Assembly: GCF_022134585.1 (NCBI RefSeq)
Contig: NZ_JAKNCT010000001.1
Location: 186,001 to 250,000 of the forward strand
Source: Mesosutterella porci
GTDB lineage: Bacteria; Pseudomonadota; Gammaproteobacteria; Burkholderiales; Burkholderiaceae_F
DNA: 64,000 nt
Reading direction: 5' to 3'
The stretch's first letter is position 1. Each line of letters begins with the position of its first letter. A program made the position numbers and the translations under genes. The notes under the pieces were generated by a model. That model worked only from the letters and a program-made list of their open reading frames with translations. It was not told the DNA's origin and did not search any database. This document shows, piece after piece, positions 1 to 11,822 of the stretch.

Positions 1-691
1 GAAGAACTCCCACGAGTGGCTCTCTGAGCTTGCGAAGAAATCCTCCTGCGCGCTCGTCGGCGAGCCGGGGCGCCCGAACAACGCGCTCATCCGCTCGAGA
101 AAAGGTATCGAAGGCTACATAGTGAACTTCACGGGCCGGGCCGCGCACGCGGGCAACAACCCCGAGAAGGGGCGCGACGCGAACCTCGCCATGATGCGCT
201 TCACGCTCGAGGCGGTAAAGCTCAACGACATGCCCGCTGGGGTGTCGGTGTGCGCAACGCTCGTGAAGGGCGGCACGATTCAGAATTCGATTTCGGACAC
301 GGCGGAGGTCTATTTCGACACCCGCTTTAAGACCGACGAGCAGGGCGCGGCGCTCGACCGCGCGATGCGCGCGCTCGCCGCGAAGAGCTGGGGCGAGAAC
401 ATCGGCGTCACCCTCCGCACCGACCACAGCAGGCCCGCGATGCCTTACTCGGAGCTAAGCCGTCCTATCGTTGAGAAGATCTCCGAGGCTGCCCGCAAAG
501 CGGGATTTGAGCCGCTGTGGGCCGACGCGGGCGGCGGCTCGGACGCGAGCTACATGGCGCGGGCCGGCATCCCCGCCGTGGACGGCTGCGGCCCCGCAGG
601 CGGCGGCGCGCATTCGAAGAACGAGTACCTGCTCGTGAACACGATCGAGCAGAGGATCGCAATGATCCGCAACTTCCTCGTCTCGCTTTAA
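1..691 (+). CDS. M20 family metallopeptidase, C-terminal part (runs off the left edge)
   Basis: The reading frame is open from the first bases of the window (codons begin at base 2), so the gene starts outside. The visible 229 residues cover the dimerisation (lid) domain, with an AHAG motif near base 145, and the end of the catalytic domain with GGGSDAS and GGGAHSKNE; the His of the latter is the usual zinc ligand of this family. The order and spacing fit the ArgE/DapE/CPG2 group, most like glutamate carboxypeptidase-type enzymes that hydrolyse N-acyl amino acids or peptides. The family is clear; the substrate is not. An internal GTG at 122 is not the start, because family-like sequence continues upstream of it. 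Confidence 0.88.
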   Translation, partial: KNSHEWLSELAKKSSCALVGEPGRPNNALIRSRKGIEGYIVNFTGRAAHAGNNPEKGRDANLAMMRFTLEAVKLNDMPAGVSVCATLVKGGTIQNSISDTAEVYFDTRFKTDEQGAALDRAMRALAAKSWGENIGVTLRTDHSRPAMPYSELSRPIVEKISEAARKAGFEPLWADAGGGSDASYMARAGIPAVDGCGPAGGGAHSKNEYLLVNTIEQRIAMIRNFLVSL

Positions 692-746
692 GGCAGCGCC
701 CGGGCGGTCCTGGCGGGCGGGCTTTTCCGCCGCAGGCGCCCGGGCT

Positions 747-956
747 TTACTTGAAAAGCGCCTTGATGAGGTCGAGTAGCCCGAAGGTTGTGCGGCTGTA
801 GACCCGGTTGTACAGGGCCTTCTTCGGGTGCAGGAGACCCATGCCCCGTTTCCCGTACCCGGGAATCAGAGCCCGCTTGACAGACCTTTTCAGCCGCCCC
901 GTTGTCCGCGCGCTGATGCTCGCCTTAAGCGAGGGCTTTCTGAATCCGATTTTCAT
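747..956 (-). CDS. Small basic protein of unknown function, 69 aa
   Basis: The ATG at 956 was chosen because AAAGGAG lies at the right distance upstream; a longer frame to 998 has no ribosome site. The protein is strongly basic, with Lys/Arg-rich segments around ARTTGRLKRSVKRA, PGYGKRGMG and SRTTFG. Its pattern of a short KPS segment, then ARTTG, then YGKKGMG, then TTF recalls small uncharacterised proteins I have seen in gut Firmicutes and prophages; I recognise the pattern but not a function. It has no signal peptide and no clear membrane span. It may form a small unit with the weaker frame upstream at 1035-1304, which runs the same way. Confidence 0.6.
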   Translation of the reverse strand: MKIGFRKPSLKASISARTTGRLKRSVKRALIPGYGKRGMGLLHPKKALYNRVYSRTTFGLLDLIKALFK

Positions 957-1034
957 TGAAACGCTCCTTTCCGCCGCCTGCCGCGGCAGCCTGCGCACTC
1001 GGACGGCGGCAGGCCCGGAATTTCATCACTGTCC

Positions 1035-1304
1035 TCATCCCTCTATGATGTCGCTGCTGCGGCTTCTGCTGTAGCTCGAAGCAAGATGCATGGGCTCCAG
1101 GCCCTGAAGCTCCATGAGCTTGCTCTGCCTCGTCTTAATGCTCTTCACCCGGCAGAGGGTCTCAACCAACTTGGACTCTATGCGGTCCAGCTGCTCAGCA
1201 AGCCGAGCTTTCTCAAATCGATCTTCACCGTCAGGATCACATCGAGAGGCAGACTGTTCGCCCCCGGTGCCGCTCATCGAAACCCACGCCATAAAAATCG
1301 CCAT
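1035..1304 (-). CDS. Possible small coiled-coil protein, 89 aa
   Basis: This is an open frame just upstream of the 69-aa basic protein and on the same strand. The middle third, around residues 28-65, has a charged heptad-like pattern (for example EQLDRIESKLVET) typical of a short coiled coil. The N-terminus is hydrophobic and Met/Gly-rich. An alternative ATG six bases further upstream, in another frame, has a better ribosome site (AAGGAAG) but stops after 24 codons, so the start is uncertain and the locus may be decayed. I do not recognise a family. Support is modest. Confidence 0.3.
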   Translation of the reverse strand: MAIFMAWVSMSGTGGEQSASRCDPDGEDRFEKARLAEQLDRIESKLVETLCRVKSIKTRQSKLMELQGLEPMHLASSYSRSRSSDIIEG

Positions 1305-2089
1305 TACTCATTGCTTCGCTTCCTTCCGCGTTTTAAATCTCAAGAGATCGTCTTCGTTATTCTCCGCGCGGGGCATGGACATCATCCCCCCAGCTGCTGG
1401 ATGACTTATCCTGGGCCACAGAGCCCACCAGAACTCCGTCGACCCAGTAATGCTCCGCAGTTCCGCCTCCCTTCCCCCACCCGGACGTAAGGTCCGAGCG
1501 GAGGAATAAGGGTTCATCAAAGTCCACAGCGTCCAAGTTGCTTCTCTCCCTGTTAGCGCAGCCTCCCTGATGCCGGCAGGCACTCCAGCGGCCGCAGCTG
1601 TTGCCCGAAATATGCAGGATACGCCGCATCTTTCTTAAACGATGAGTTCCCGCCGCCTGAAGGCCGCGGCCGCTCGCCTCTCAAGTAGAGGCCTTTTGTG
1701 GTGGCTGCGGCACTTTCTCCCGACGCATTCTCCTAGCGCAAAAAAACTGCATTCTCGAAGCATTTCCCCTAATCTAAACTTCAAACCACGCAAAGTTATG
1801 CGCAAAGCTCTTGACAGAGGCTTGATTCTCGCGAATTGATGATGAAAAGCCTTCCTGGCATTTGCTCTGACTCTGCTCTCATTTTCTGGCCCCGCATCGT
1901 CAGTCCGCATGGGAAAAGCGCAGCAGCTGAAGGCTGGGGCCGCTCAGGCTTTAAGCCGGCAGGCATCTTTCTCGGAGCCAGAAAGAATCTTCTGGCCGCC
2001 ATATAGATGACGAGATGTGAGAAACCGCGCGATCCGTGCGGAGCCCGGCTTAGTCCAAAGAATGGGAGGAGGGGTCTTTCCCCTCAGGC
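1305..2089. other. Region without a supportable gene
   Basis: This stretch is visibly lower in G+C than its surroundings. It holds only short overlapping frames on both strands. One on the minus strand (1357-1629) has a protein-like middle segment around EHYWVDGVLVGSVAQ but no ribosome site. Its neighbours in the other frames look equally plausible or implausible, as expected for decayed or foreign sequence. I see no transposase, tRNA or repeat in it. Confidence 0.5.
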
Positions 2090-2680
2090 TCAGGGATTTT
2101 TCTTTTCGAGCGCCGCGACTGCGCAGCGCGCGATCCGCTCGAGTGCCTTCGCGTCGCAAAGGGCTGCGTCGATCAGGCTCTCGCGCTCAGCCTCCGTGAG
2201 GCTTGTACCGGCGAAGGCAGTTTTCGCGCGGGAAACAAAGCGCGCGAAAGCTTTCTTTTCCTGCCCTGCGAGCAGCAGCTGCCGGTACTCGGAAGTCGCC
2301 CTTGGACTGGCCTTCTCTTCACCTGAAAGATCGGAGGAAGCCCAGTTTTCCGCACAGATCGTCGCCGAGAGCGCCGCCTTAAGCGGCACACCGCTCACAC
2401 CGGAGACCGGGATGAAAGCGCCGGTAAGCGCAATGGTCTCCTGGATCAGGAGGCTCTCGGCTCGCGGCTGCAGGCTGTAGGAGCGCTCAATCCCGCGGGT
2501 GAGGCGCACCGAAGCCCTCAGCAGCACGTGCGCGGCTCTGAGCTCGGACTCCTCCGGGGCTTTCCCCTCGCCGCTTCGCCTGAGCTCATCCTTTACAAAC
2601 TGCGCGGACAATCTGTAGTTGAGCAGCCTGTGATAGGTGTACCGCTCGAAAAAACCGGTGATGAAGCGCAAGGAGGGCAT
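2090..2680 (-). CDS. Hypothetical protein, 196 aa
   Basis: The start at 2680 (MPSLRFITGFF) follows CCGGGAG about eight bases upstream; the frame stays open to 2887 but that extension is Arg-rich and unconvincing. The protein has an aromatic N-terminus (FFERYTYHRLLNYRL), then a helical body rich in Ala, Glu and Leu with no predicted membrane span. A segment around residues 80-115 is more hydrophobic (ALTGAFIPVSGVSGVPLKAA). I do not recognise the family. It is alone in its direction, with no obvious operon partner. Confidence 0.55.
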   Translation of the reverse strand: MPSLRFITGFFERYTYHRLLNYRLSAQFVKDELRRSGEGKAPEESELRAAHVLLRASVRLTRGIERSYSLQPRAESLLIQETIALTGAFIPVSGVSGVPLKAALSATICAENWASSDLSGEEKASPRATSEYRQLLLAGQEKKAFARFVSRAKTAFAGTSLTEAERESLIDAALCDAKALERIARCAVAALEKKNP

Positions 2681-3039
2681 GAAAAACTCCCGGAGAGAAA
2701 CTGTGCCAATCCTGTAGGAGGCTATCCTCATTCTAAAGATAAAGCAAACAGGAAAGCCAAGAAATCTCGCGGTCCACGGGCGGAGGAAGGGGCCTGCGCC
2801 TTGTGAAAAAACGCCCGTTCGTGCATACTTAGGCTGAAATTCAGGCCGCCGGACAACAAGCAAGATTCCCCGGAAGACCCGGCGCACTGCTGCAGGCGCA
2901 GTGAAGAGGAAAGGGACGATGCGGCCCCGGCTTCCGCCGGCAGGATCCCGCCGCGCTCACGAAAAGTTACCGCTGTTTTGCGCCGTCCGTGCCCTGCGCC
3001 GCCCGGACGCCCTCATTTCAATATTGGGAGTAAGAAGAC
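2681..3039. other. Intergenic region, nothing recognised
   Basis: This is the gap between two divergently transcribed hypothetical genes, so it should hold both promoters. I could not pick out a convincing -35/-10 pair or operator. The only useful site is the GGGAGTAAG ribosome site directly before the gene at 3040. Confidence 0.5.
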
Positions 3040-3531
3040 ATGGCACTTCCCTACAACTGGGACATTGCAACGCTTGACGAATTCATGGAGTATTACGCGG
3101 ACTACGAAGGGGTGGATCTGCAGTCGCTACCCGACCGGCTCGAGGATGAAAACGCGCCCGTGCCCGTGCGCTATGAAAAATACCTTGACTACAACGGCTC
3201 CTGGATCGAGCGGCGCTTCTACCCGGTCGAGGCGCTCAAGGTGCTGCTTTGGAACGGGGACCTCGTGCCGGCCAGCGGGCTGGAAAACCTGCTGGACCTG
3301 CCCCGGCCCGAAATTGAGAAGCTGCACCGGTACGCCTTCTGCCGACCGGTCGGCATCAACCGGCGCGGCGAGTGGCTGTTCGACGCGGACTACATGCTCA
3401 AGTGCCGCAAGGCCTGGCTCGCGGAGAAGGAAGGCGGGGATCCGAGGCGCCTGGGGGTGAAGCCTGCGGGCCCGAGGGAAGCGGAGTTCAACTGGTTTTC
3501 GCTGGACTTCAAGGCGAGGGATCCGGACTGA
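3040..3531 (+). CDS. Hypothetical acidic protein, 163 aa
   Basis: The ATG at 3040 is preceded by GGGAGTAAG at good spacing. The protein is soluble and acidic, rich in Tyr, Trp and Asp near the N-terminus (YNWDIATLDEFMEYYADY). The body holds an EWLFDADYMLKCRKAWL segment, and the Pro/Gly-rich end carries several charged residues. There is no signal peptide and no membrane span. The even composition and clean ribosome site support a real gene, but I cannot assign a family or role. It stands alone between the divergent gene at 2680 and the convergent MFS gene. Confidence 0.6.
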   Translation: MALPYNWDIATLDEFMEYYADYEGVDLQSLPDRLEDENAPVPVRYEKYLDYNGSWIERRFYPVEALKVLLWNGDLVPASGLENLLDLPRPEIEKLHRYAFCRPVGINRRGEWLFDADYMLKCRKAWLAEKEGGDPRRLGVKPAGPREAEFNWFSLDFKARDPD

Positions 3532-3742
3532 CCTGAGCGCGCAAGGCCGGAAAGAGCACGCCGCCGGAAAAGGGAACGGCCCTCGCCCCGGCGGCGCACA
3601 GTTTTTAATTATGTCACAGTCAACCCGGCGGAAACAATAGAGATTTTCTATATGGCGGAAAAAAGCCCGCCATGAGATACTTACTTCGAGGCCGGAGAAA
3701 AGGCGCGGATGGTGAAAGCATCGCGAGCCGCTCTTCCGGCAA

Positions 3743-3802
3743 TAAAAGCCCCGGGCTGAAAGCGCCATTTTGGTCTGCTATCCCTAAACCCCGGGGCTTT
3801 TT
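3743..3802 (-). terminator. Long inverted repeat, probable terminator for the MFS gene
   Basis: AAAAGCCCCGGG at the left is answered by CCCGGGGCTTTTT at the right, separated by about 35 bases. The repeat sits 10 bases past the stop of the MFS gene. The A/T runs on both outer sides would let it act in both directions. Confidence 0.65.
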
Positions 3803-3811
3803 CATGCCCGC

Positions 3812-4993
3812 TTATTTCTTCGCAAGGGGCTTTGGCTCCTCCAGGGCCTGCGAGCGGCCTATCGTCTGCGCAAAGAGCGCGGCCGCCCCAAGCGACCCCG
3901 CCATCGCCATGAAGATCCAGAAAACACCGGCCACGGAGGCGAGCGCCCCGAAGGCGAGTGGCAGCGCTGCATGCCCGGCCTGGGTGAGCATCGAGCGCAG
4001 CCCGATCGCCTCGCCCGTGCGTCCCGTGGGGCTCTGCGTCTGCAGGAGGCTCATCACGTTGGGCTGGCTCGCCCCGAGCCCGGTGCCCAGCACGAAGGCG
4101 CAAGCAAGCAGCGGCGGCATCGAGGTGAAGAAGGGAAACAGGAAGTAGGCGGCCGCCCCCATCAGCATCACGAAGACCATGAACTGCCACTCGCTTACGC
4201 GCCCGGAGACAAACGGCATCACAAGGCGCACGAAAAAGGTTGCGGCGTAGAACGTTCCCACGAGCCAGCCGATTTCGGTTGCGGTGAGCCCGACGGCGTT
4301 CCCGTAGACCGGAAAGACGAAGGTCTGCAGGTCCCAGGCGATCGTCACCATCGCGGAAATGATGAGAACGTTACGCACGGGAGGATGGCGAAAGAGGTCG
4401 AACGCCCCTGTCTTCTTTTTGTTCGCTTTGCTCCCGGGCGCGCGGGGAAGACGACGCGAGAGGTCGATCGTGGCGGCAAGCCCGAGCAGCGCCACGGCCG
4501 CGCCGAGAGCGAAGGCCGCCTGGTGGCCCGCGCGGTCGATCACAAAGCCCGCAGCAATCGGGCCGGCAAAGCCCGCGGCGGCGGTGGCGGTTGCGAGCCA
4601 CGCGAAGTTGGCAAGCCGCGTCTCAGGGGAAGAGAGGGCTCCAATCATCCTCTGCGACGAGAGCGAAGCCGACATGAGCCCGATGCCTGCAAAGCAGCAG
4701 CCAAGCCCGAGCGGCACGAGGCCGAAGCTGCCGGTCGGAAGCGCCGCAGGGATGACAAGTCCCAGCAGCGTGAAAATCCCGGCCACGAGCACGGGCTTCC
4801 GCTCGCCCTCCCGGTCGATCCAGCGTCCCCAGGAGAGCGACAGCAGCGCCGGGAAGGCGGCGAGCAGACTGATCAGGACGCCCACGGCAAGGCTTCCGTA
4901 GCCGTGCGCAAGGGCATCAAGGCTCGAACCCATGCGGATGATGGAAAAACTGAAAGTGAGCAGAGCGATGGCGAGGTAGATCCGATTTCTCAT
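3812..4993 (-). CDS. Major facilitator superfamily transporter, 393 aa
   Basis: The protein is hydrophobic throughout, with about 12 membrane spans. A variant of the MFS loop signature lies between helices 2 and 3 (GRWIDREGERKP, residues about 56-67). A Lys-rich cytoplasmic loop near residue 190 (SKANKKKTG) divides the two six-helix halves. The length is normal for the family. The gene starts 15 bases after the stop of the UxaA-family dehydratase, so the two are almost certainly co-transcribed, and a sugar-acid or hydroxyacid substrate is the reasonable inference. The substrate cannot be read from sequence alone. Confidence 0.85.
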   Translation of the reverse strand: MRNRIYLAIALLTFSFSIIRMGSSLDALAHGYGSLAVGVLISLLAAFPALLSLSWGRWIDREGERKPVLVAGIFTLLGLVIPAALPTGSFGLVPLGLGCCFAGIGLMSASLSSQRMIGALSSPETRLANFAWLATATAAAGFAGPIAAGFVIDRAGHQAAFALGAAVALLGLAATIDLSRRLPRAPGSKANKKKTGAFDLFRHPPVRNVLIISAMVTIAWDLQTFVFPVYGNAVGLTATEIGWLVGTFYAATFFVRLVMPFVSGRVSEWQFMVFVMLMGAAAYFLFPFFTSMPPLLACAFVLGTGLGASQPNVMSLLQTQSPTGRTGEAIGLRSMLTQAGHAALPLAFGALASVAGVFWIFMAMAGSLGAAALFAQTIGRSQALEEPKPLAKK

Positions 4994-5008
4994 TCTTAAG
5001 CCTCACTG

Positions 5009-6535
5009 CTAAATCGTCGGACCCGTGGTCCAAATGTTCATCGAGTTCACGTAGCCGCAGCGTTCGGCCGCGGTAGGCTCGCCCCTGCAGGTCCGCATCA
5101 GCGCGTCAAATACGCGCCGCGCGGCCTCTTCAAGCGGCTCTGCCCCGTCGATCACGCCCGCGACCGAGCAGTCCATGTGCTCGCGCATCAGGCTCCAGGT
5201 CCGTGCGTTGCCCGTCACCTTGACGACCGGAACGAAGGGAAAGCCCTGCGGCGCTCCGCGGCCGGTGGCAAAGAGGATCGCGCTGCAGCCGGCCGCCGCA
5301 AGACCCGTGAGCATCTCGGGCTCGCGCCCCGGCGCATCCATCATCGTGAGCCCCGGGGCCTCGGAGACCGCCCCGTAGGGGACAACGGCCTGGAAGACGG
5401 CGCTACCCGCCTTTGCCAGGGCCCCCAGGGACTTCTCCTCGATCGTCGTGAGGCCGCCCGCGATGTTGCCGCGGGTGGGCTGACCGCCGCGCATGTCGAC
5501 TCCCATCGCGCGAGCCCTCGCCTCCATGGCGGCAACCGCCTCGAAAATCGAGCGGGCCACCTGAGGATTGGCAGCCCTGCGAGCCGCAATGTGCTCCGCC
5601 CCCATGAATTCCGTGGTCTCGCCGATCACGACCCGAGCGCCTGCGGCGACGAGCGTGTCCACGACACGTCCGATCGCCGGATTGGCCGAAAGCCCCTGGG
5701 TCGTGTCCGAGGAGCCGCACTTGAGCCCCACGCGAAGCTTTGCAATTGGAACCGGAACGGGCTTCGCCTCAATTTTCTCCCAGAGCCTCGTGACCGCCCC
5801 ACGGATCTTTTCAACCGAAGATTCGAGCCCCCCTTCTTTCTGCAGCACGACAAGCTCGACCGGGCGGCCGCTGCGGAGGATCTCGTCCGCGACCCACTCC
5901 GAGCGGACGCTCTCGCAGCCGAGGCTCACCAGCACGACGGCTCCAAGGTTCGGACTGCGCCCGAGGTTCACGAGAACGCGTTCAACCTGCCGCACGTCAG
6001 GGGCGGTCTGCGAGCAGCCCTGCTGGTGCGTGAACAGGGCGGCGTGGGGCGAGGCGGCGCGAAGCACGACGTCGTTCACGCAGGCCACGGCGGCCAGAAC
6101 TCCCACGAAGTTCCGGGTACCCGCCGTCCCGTCGGATCTCGGATAGCCCTGGAAAGTAAGCCCCCGAGCGTCAAAAAGAGGCGGCTCAAGGGCTGCCCGG
6201 TCGGGAAAGAATGTCTCCGGCAAAGGTTCGCCCGGACGCTTCTCACAGGCTGCCGCAGCCCGATCGCCGCGACCGCGTTCGCTCTCCAGGTTCTGCACGT
6301 GGACCCAGGCGCCGGGCTCGATGTTCGCGGCGGCGCGCCCAATCTCTTCGCCGTACTTCAGCACGGGTTCGCCCTTTGCGATCCGGACAAGCGAGGCCTT
6401 GTGGCCGAACGGCACGTCTTCGAGAAGCCGGACCGGATCCGCCCCCCGCACTTCGAGCTCCTCTCCCTTCCTGCCGTCAGAAAGCAGCGTCGCCACGTTG
6501 TCGCGCGCGCTGATCCGAATGCCGGTTGCGCCCAT
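5009..6535 (-). CDS. UxaA-family altronate/galactarate-type dehydratase, 508 aa
   Basis: The protein has an N-terminal SAF domain (residues about 1-85) followed by the UxaA catalytic part, the same full-length layout as altronate dehydratase (about 495 aa). Family signatures include FTHQQGCSQ (residues about 188-196), LGCES, LKCGSSDTTQGLSANP and the late GGLTTIEEKSLG and FATGRG segments. These iron-dependent enzymes dehydrate sugar acids or related hydroxyacids to 2-keto-3-deoxy products. Fusion of the SAF and catalytic parts favours the altronate/galactarate type over split sulfolactate lyases. It leads a two-gene unit with the downstream MFS carrier. The exact substrate is not determined. 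Confidence 0.85.
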   Translation of the reverse strand: MGATGIRISARDNVATLLSDGRKGEELEVRGADPVRLLEDVPFGHKASLVRIAKGEPVLKYGEEIGRAAANIEPGAWVHVQNLESERGRGDRAAAACEKRPGEPLPETFFPDRAALEPPLFDARGLTFQGYPRSDGTAGTRNFVGVLAAVACVNDVVLRAASPHAALFTHQQGCSQTAPDVRQVERVLVNLGRSPNLGAVVLVSLGCESVRSEWVADEILRSGRPVELVVLQKEGGLESSVEKIRGAVTRLWEKIEAKPVPVPIAKLRVGLKCGSSDTTQGLSANPAIGRVVDTLVAAGARVVIGETTEFMGAEHIAARRAANPQVARSIFEAVAAMEARARAMGVDMRGGQPTRGNIAGGLTTIEEKSLGALAKAGSAVFQAVVPYGAVSEAPGLTMMDAPGREPEMLTGLAAAGCSAILFATGRGAPQGFPFVPVVKVTGNARTWSLMREHMDCSVAGVIDGAEPLEEAARRVFDALMRTCRGEPTAAERCGYVNSMNIWTTGPTI

Positions 6536-6874
6536 AGGATCCTCCCCTTCTTTTTGTCGTTTCGGGAAATTTATAAGCAGACTTCAGCCATCATAGCTCA
6601 GGGGCCTCCGGCGCACCCAAAACAAACTCCTTTCGAATCTCCCTTTCTTTTTCCTGCTTCTGCCGTTCTTCCGGCGGGAAAAGGGCGCTCCTGAGCCCGG
6701 GCTCCTGCCGCTTCCGCGAGACCTTGTTCTTTGAGGCAGGCCTCAGCGCCCGTGGCTTTGCCGTGCCCGGGCGAGCTTCGCGCTCAGCATGAGGCTGTGC
6801 GCGGGGGCCGGTCGCGGGCGGCCCGTCCCCGCGGTCTTAAAGCGCGGAGTCCTAGAGCCAACGAGGCTTTTTTT
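6536..6874. other. Intergenic region between thiC end and the uxaA-type gene start
   Basis: It should hold the promoter of the leftward dehydratase gene. A short hairpin with a run of eight T on the plus strand (about 6856-6877) abuts the thiC stop codon, but it points the wrong way to terminate thiC. I see no gene, repeat or RNA here. Confidence 0.5.
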
Positions 6875-9689
<2,815 letters not shown>

Positions 9690-9785
9690 GTCCTTCCTTT
9701 TTTTCAAGTTGAATTCGAAATGACCGCGGATCAAATGAATTTAATTAGTTTATTACGTCTGAAGGAGATAGCCTCATCTCTTTGT

Positions 9786-9801
9786 AGTATACTGGTATAC
9801 C
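9786..9801. promoter_or_regulatory. Two adjacent perfect palindromes, candidate GntR operator
   Basis: AGTATACT is immediately followed by GGTATACC; each is a perfect 8-base palindrome. The second, with flanking bases, resembles the TGGTATACCA-like sites bound by FadR/GntR regulators. They lie between the divergent GntR gene and the hydratase operon, about 100 bases from the regulator start. Confidence 0.55.
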
Positions 9802-10020
9802 GTTGAATCGAGCGGATGACCGCCCGCCGAAGGAACTCTGCGGCAGTTTCAGAAACTGAAAATGAAGGTTTTTGAAATGAAAGGCGCTCAAGGGTTTTAG
9901 GCCTCTACTTTCGACGGACCCATCTTCGTAGAATGAACAGGTGTCAGCGGGCGCTGGCGGCTTCTTTTGAGGTCCCGTTCCCGCCGAATCCAGAACAACC
10001 CTAAAACTAGTGAGGACGAC

Positions 10021-10938
10021 ATGAGTGTCCTTGAATTACCCTACTCCCAGGTTTTCGACCTCCTGCACAAAATGTGCACGACCGTCTCGCCCGACTGCCT
10101 GAGCCTGATGAAGAAAAGCGCGGCGAAGGAAACCAATCCCGAAGCGAAGACTTTCCTCGAGACCATGCTGAAGAACGTCGAGCTCGCCGGACAGAAGGAC
10201 AAGCCGGTGTGCCAGTCGCCGGGATTCCCCTCGGTGTGGATCCGCTGGGGCGAGGCCGTGCAGCCGAACCTGACCAACCTGATGGGCAACATCACCCAGG
10301 CCGTGATCGACGCGACCAAGCAGGGCTACATCCGCCCCTCGATCGTGCATCCGCTCACCCGCTTCAACCCGGGCGACTCCTCGGGCCGGGGCGTGCCGAA
10401 CTACGAACTGCGCTATGAGAAGGACCTCCCCTACTGCGAGATCGTGGTGAGCGCGAAGGGCTGCGGCGCGGAGCTGCCGAACGTGGCGAAGATCCTCACC
10501 CCGGCGACTCTCGGGAAGAACTACTCGGGACTCAAGAAGCTCGTGCTCGACACCGTGGTCGGCAACAACGGCTACATGGGCGCCCGCGGCTATCCCTGCC
10601 CGCCCTTCTCGCTGGGCATTGGGCTGGGCGGCCAGATGGACGTCGCCGCGAAACTCTCGCGCGAGGCGATCTCCACCCGCAACTGGCTCGACCACAACCC
10701 TGATCCGCTCTTTGACGAGCTCGAGCAGGAGCTGCTTGCCGACATCAACAAGCTGGGCAACGGCCCGGCGGGCATCGGCGGCGACACAACGGCTCTTGCC
10801 GTGAAGATCGGCTGGGCCTGCACCCACACGGCCATTTGCCCGGTGGTGATCAACTTCCACTGCTGGGTCGCACGCCGCTTCGGCATCCGCTTCTATCCGG
10901 ACGGCCACACTGAAGAACTGTTCCAGGCTGGAGAATAA
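10021..10938 (+). CDS. ttdA: Class I fumarase/L(+)-tartrate dehydratase, alpha subunit, 305 aa
   Basis: The length and domain match the alpha subunit of iron-sulfur hydro-lyases (TtdA about 303 aa). Cysteines placed like the cluster ligands occur at residues 64 (PVCQSPG), 148 (KGCGAELPN) and about 203 (PCPPFSLGIG). The first motif differs from the common CQDTG. Such enzymes use a [4Fe-4S] cluster to dehydrate tartrate to oxaloacetate or to interconvert malate and fumarate. The start at 10021 follows GTGAGGAC; an earlier in-frame codon at 9967 has no ribosome site. The beta subunit begins three bases after the stop. The name ttdA reflects best resemblance; the substrate is unproven. Confidence 0.8.
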   Translation: MSVLELPYSQVFDLLHKMCTTVSPDCLSLMKKSAAKETNPEAKTFLETMLKNVELAGQKDKPVCQSPGFPSVWIRWGEAVQPNLTNLMGNITQAVIDATKQGYIRPSIVHPLTRFNPGDSSGRGVPNYELRYEKDLPYCEIVVSAKGCGAELPNVAKILTPATLGKNYSGLKKLVLDTVVGNNGYMGARGYPCPPFSLGIGLGGQMDVAAKLSREAISTRNWLDHNPDPLFDELEQELLADINKLGNGPAGIGGDTTALAVKIGWACTHTAICPVVINFHCWVARRFGIRFYPDGHTEELFQAGE

Positions 10939-10941
10939 GAG

Positions 10942-11538
10942 ATGGCTACTTATGAACTGACGCTTCCGGTCGACGACGCCACAATCGAAAAGCTCCATGT
11001 CGGCGACATCATTTACCTGAACGGCCAGGTCTGCACGGCCCGCGACATCGCGCACCTGAAGCTGCGCGAGCTCGCCGAAGAGGGCAAACCCTTCCCCGAG
11101 GACCTGCGCGGCGGTGCGATCTTCCACGCCGGCCCCGTCATGAAGAAGGACGCCCAGGGCAACTGGCACCTCTCCGTGATCGGACCAACGACCTCGATCC
11201 GCATGGAGCCCCACGCCGACTTCGTGGGCGCCCAGGGCGTGAAGATTCTGATCGGCAAGGGCGGCATGGGCCCCGGCACGCGCGCGGCCCTGCAGAAGTA
11301 CAAGCAGGTCTACGTCCAGGCCTGCCCGGGCTGCGCCGTGGTTCTCGCGGCCGGCATCGTCGGCTCCAAGGCCCCGCACTGGTTCGAGCACGGCATGCCC
11401 GAGGCCATGTGGCCGCTGCAGGCGAAGCACTTCGGCCCGTTCCTCGTCACCATGGACTCCTACGGCAAGAGCCGCTACGACGAGATTCACGAGCACGAGC
11501 AGAAGGTTGAGGAAGAGATCCTCGCCAAGCTGAAGTAA
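10942..11538 (+). CDS. ttdB: Class I fumarase/L(+)-tartrate dehydratase, beta subunit, 198 aa
   Basis: This is a beta-subunit (swivelling) domain of normal length (TtdB about 201 aa). Characteristic segments include GDIIYLNGQVCTARDIAH at the N-terminus, GPTTSIRMEPHADF, a Gly-rich GKGGMGPGTRAAL, and CPGCAVVLAAGI. It closes the active site over the cluster held by the alpha subunit. Spacing of three bases from the alpha gene and a strong terminator behind it define a two-gene operon, probably controlled by the divergent GntR protein. Whether tartrate or malate/fumarate is the true substrate cannot be decided here. Confidence 0.8.
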   Translation: MATYELTLPVDDATIEKLHVGDIIYLNGQVCTARDIAHLKLRELAEEGKPFPEDLRGGAIFHAGPVMKKDAQGNWHLSVIGPTTSIRMEPHADFVGAQGVKILIGKGGMGPGTRAALQKYKQVYVQACPGCAVVLAAGIVGSKAPHWFEHGMPEAMWPLQAKHFGPFLVTMDSYGKSRYDEIHEHEQKVEEEILAKLK

Positions 11539-11602
11539 AAAAAAGCGCCTCCCCCTTAAAAAGCCATTCGTCCGCGAAGGCTTTTTGGGAGAGACCCTGA
11601 AG

Positions 11603-11640
11603 CGGTCCGGATTCAACCCGTGAATCCGGGCCGTTTTTTT
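11603..11640 (+). terminator. Rho-independent terminator of the ttdAB-type operon
   Basis: The stem CGGTCCGGATTC pairs with GAATCCGGGCCG across a short loop and is followed by seven T. It lies 65 bases after the beta-subunit stop. Confidence 0.92.
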
Positions 11641-11822
11641 GTCCTCAGAGTCCCGCCGCCTTCCTTCCGAAGGCTCCCGAAGCTCGCCTCAGGGCCCGGC
11701 CGGAAGCGCAGTGCCTGCACTTTCCCCGCCGGGAATCACCAAAGGCTCCAGTCCCAAAGAGAACCCCTAATTTTGTCGCAAGATATCGCATTTTGAATGC
11801 GAAACGAAGAAATTACAGATAA

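Noticed and set aside
1642-1839. A small plus-strand frame in the low-G+C patch as a gene
   Set aside because: No ribosome site, no recognisable pattern, and equally long frames exist on the opposite strand.
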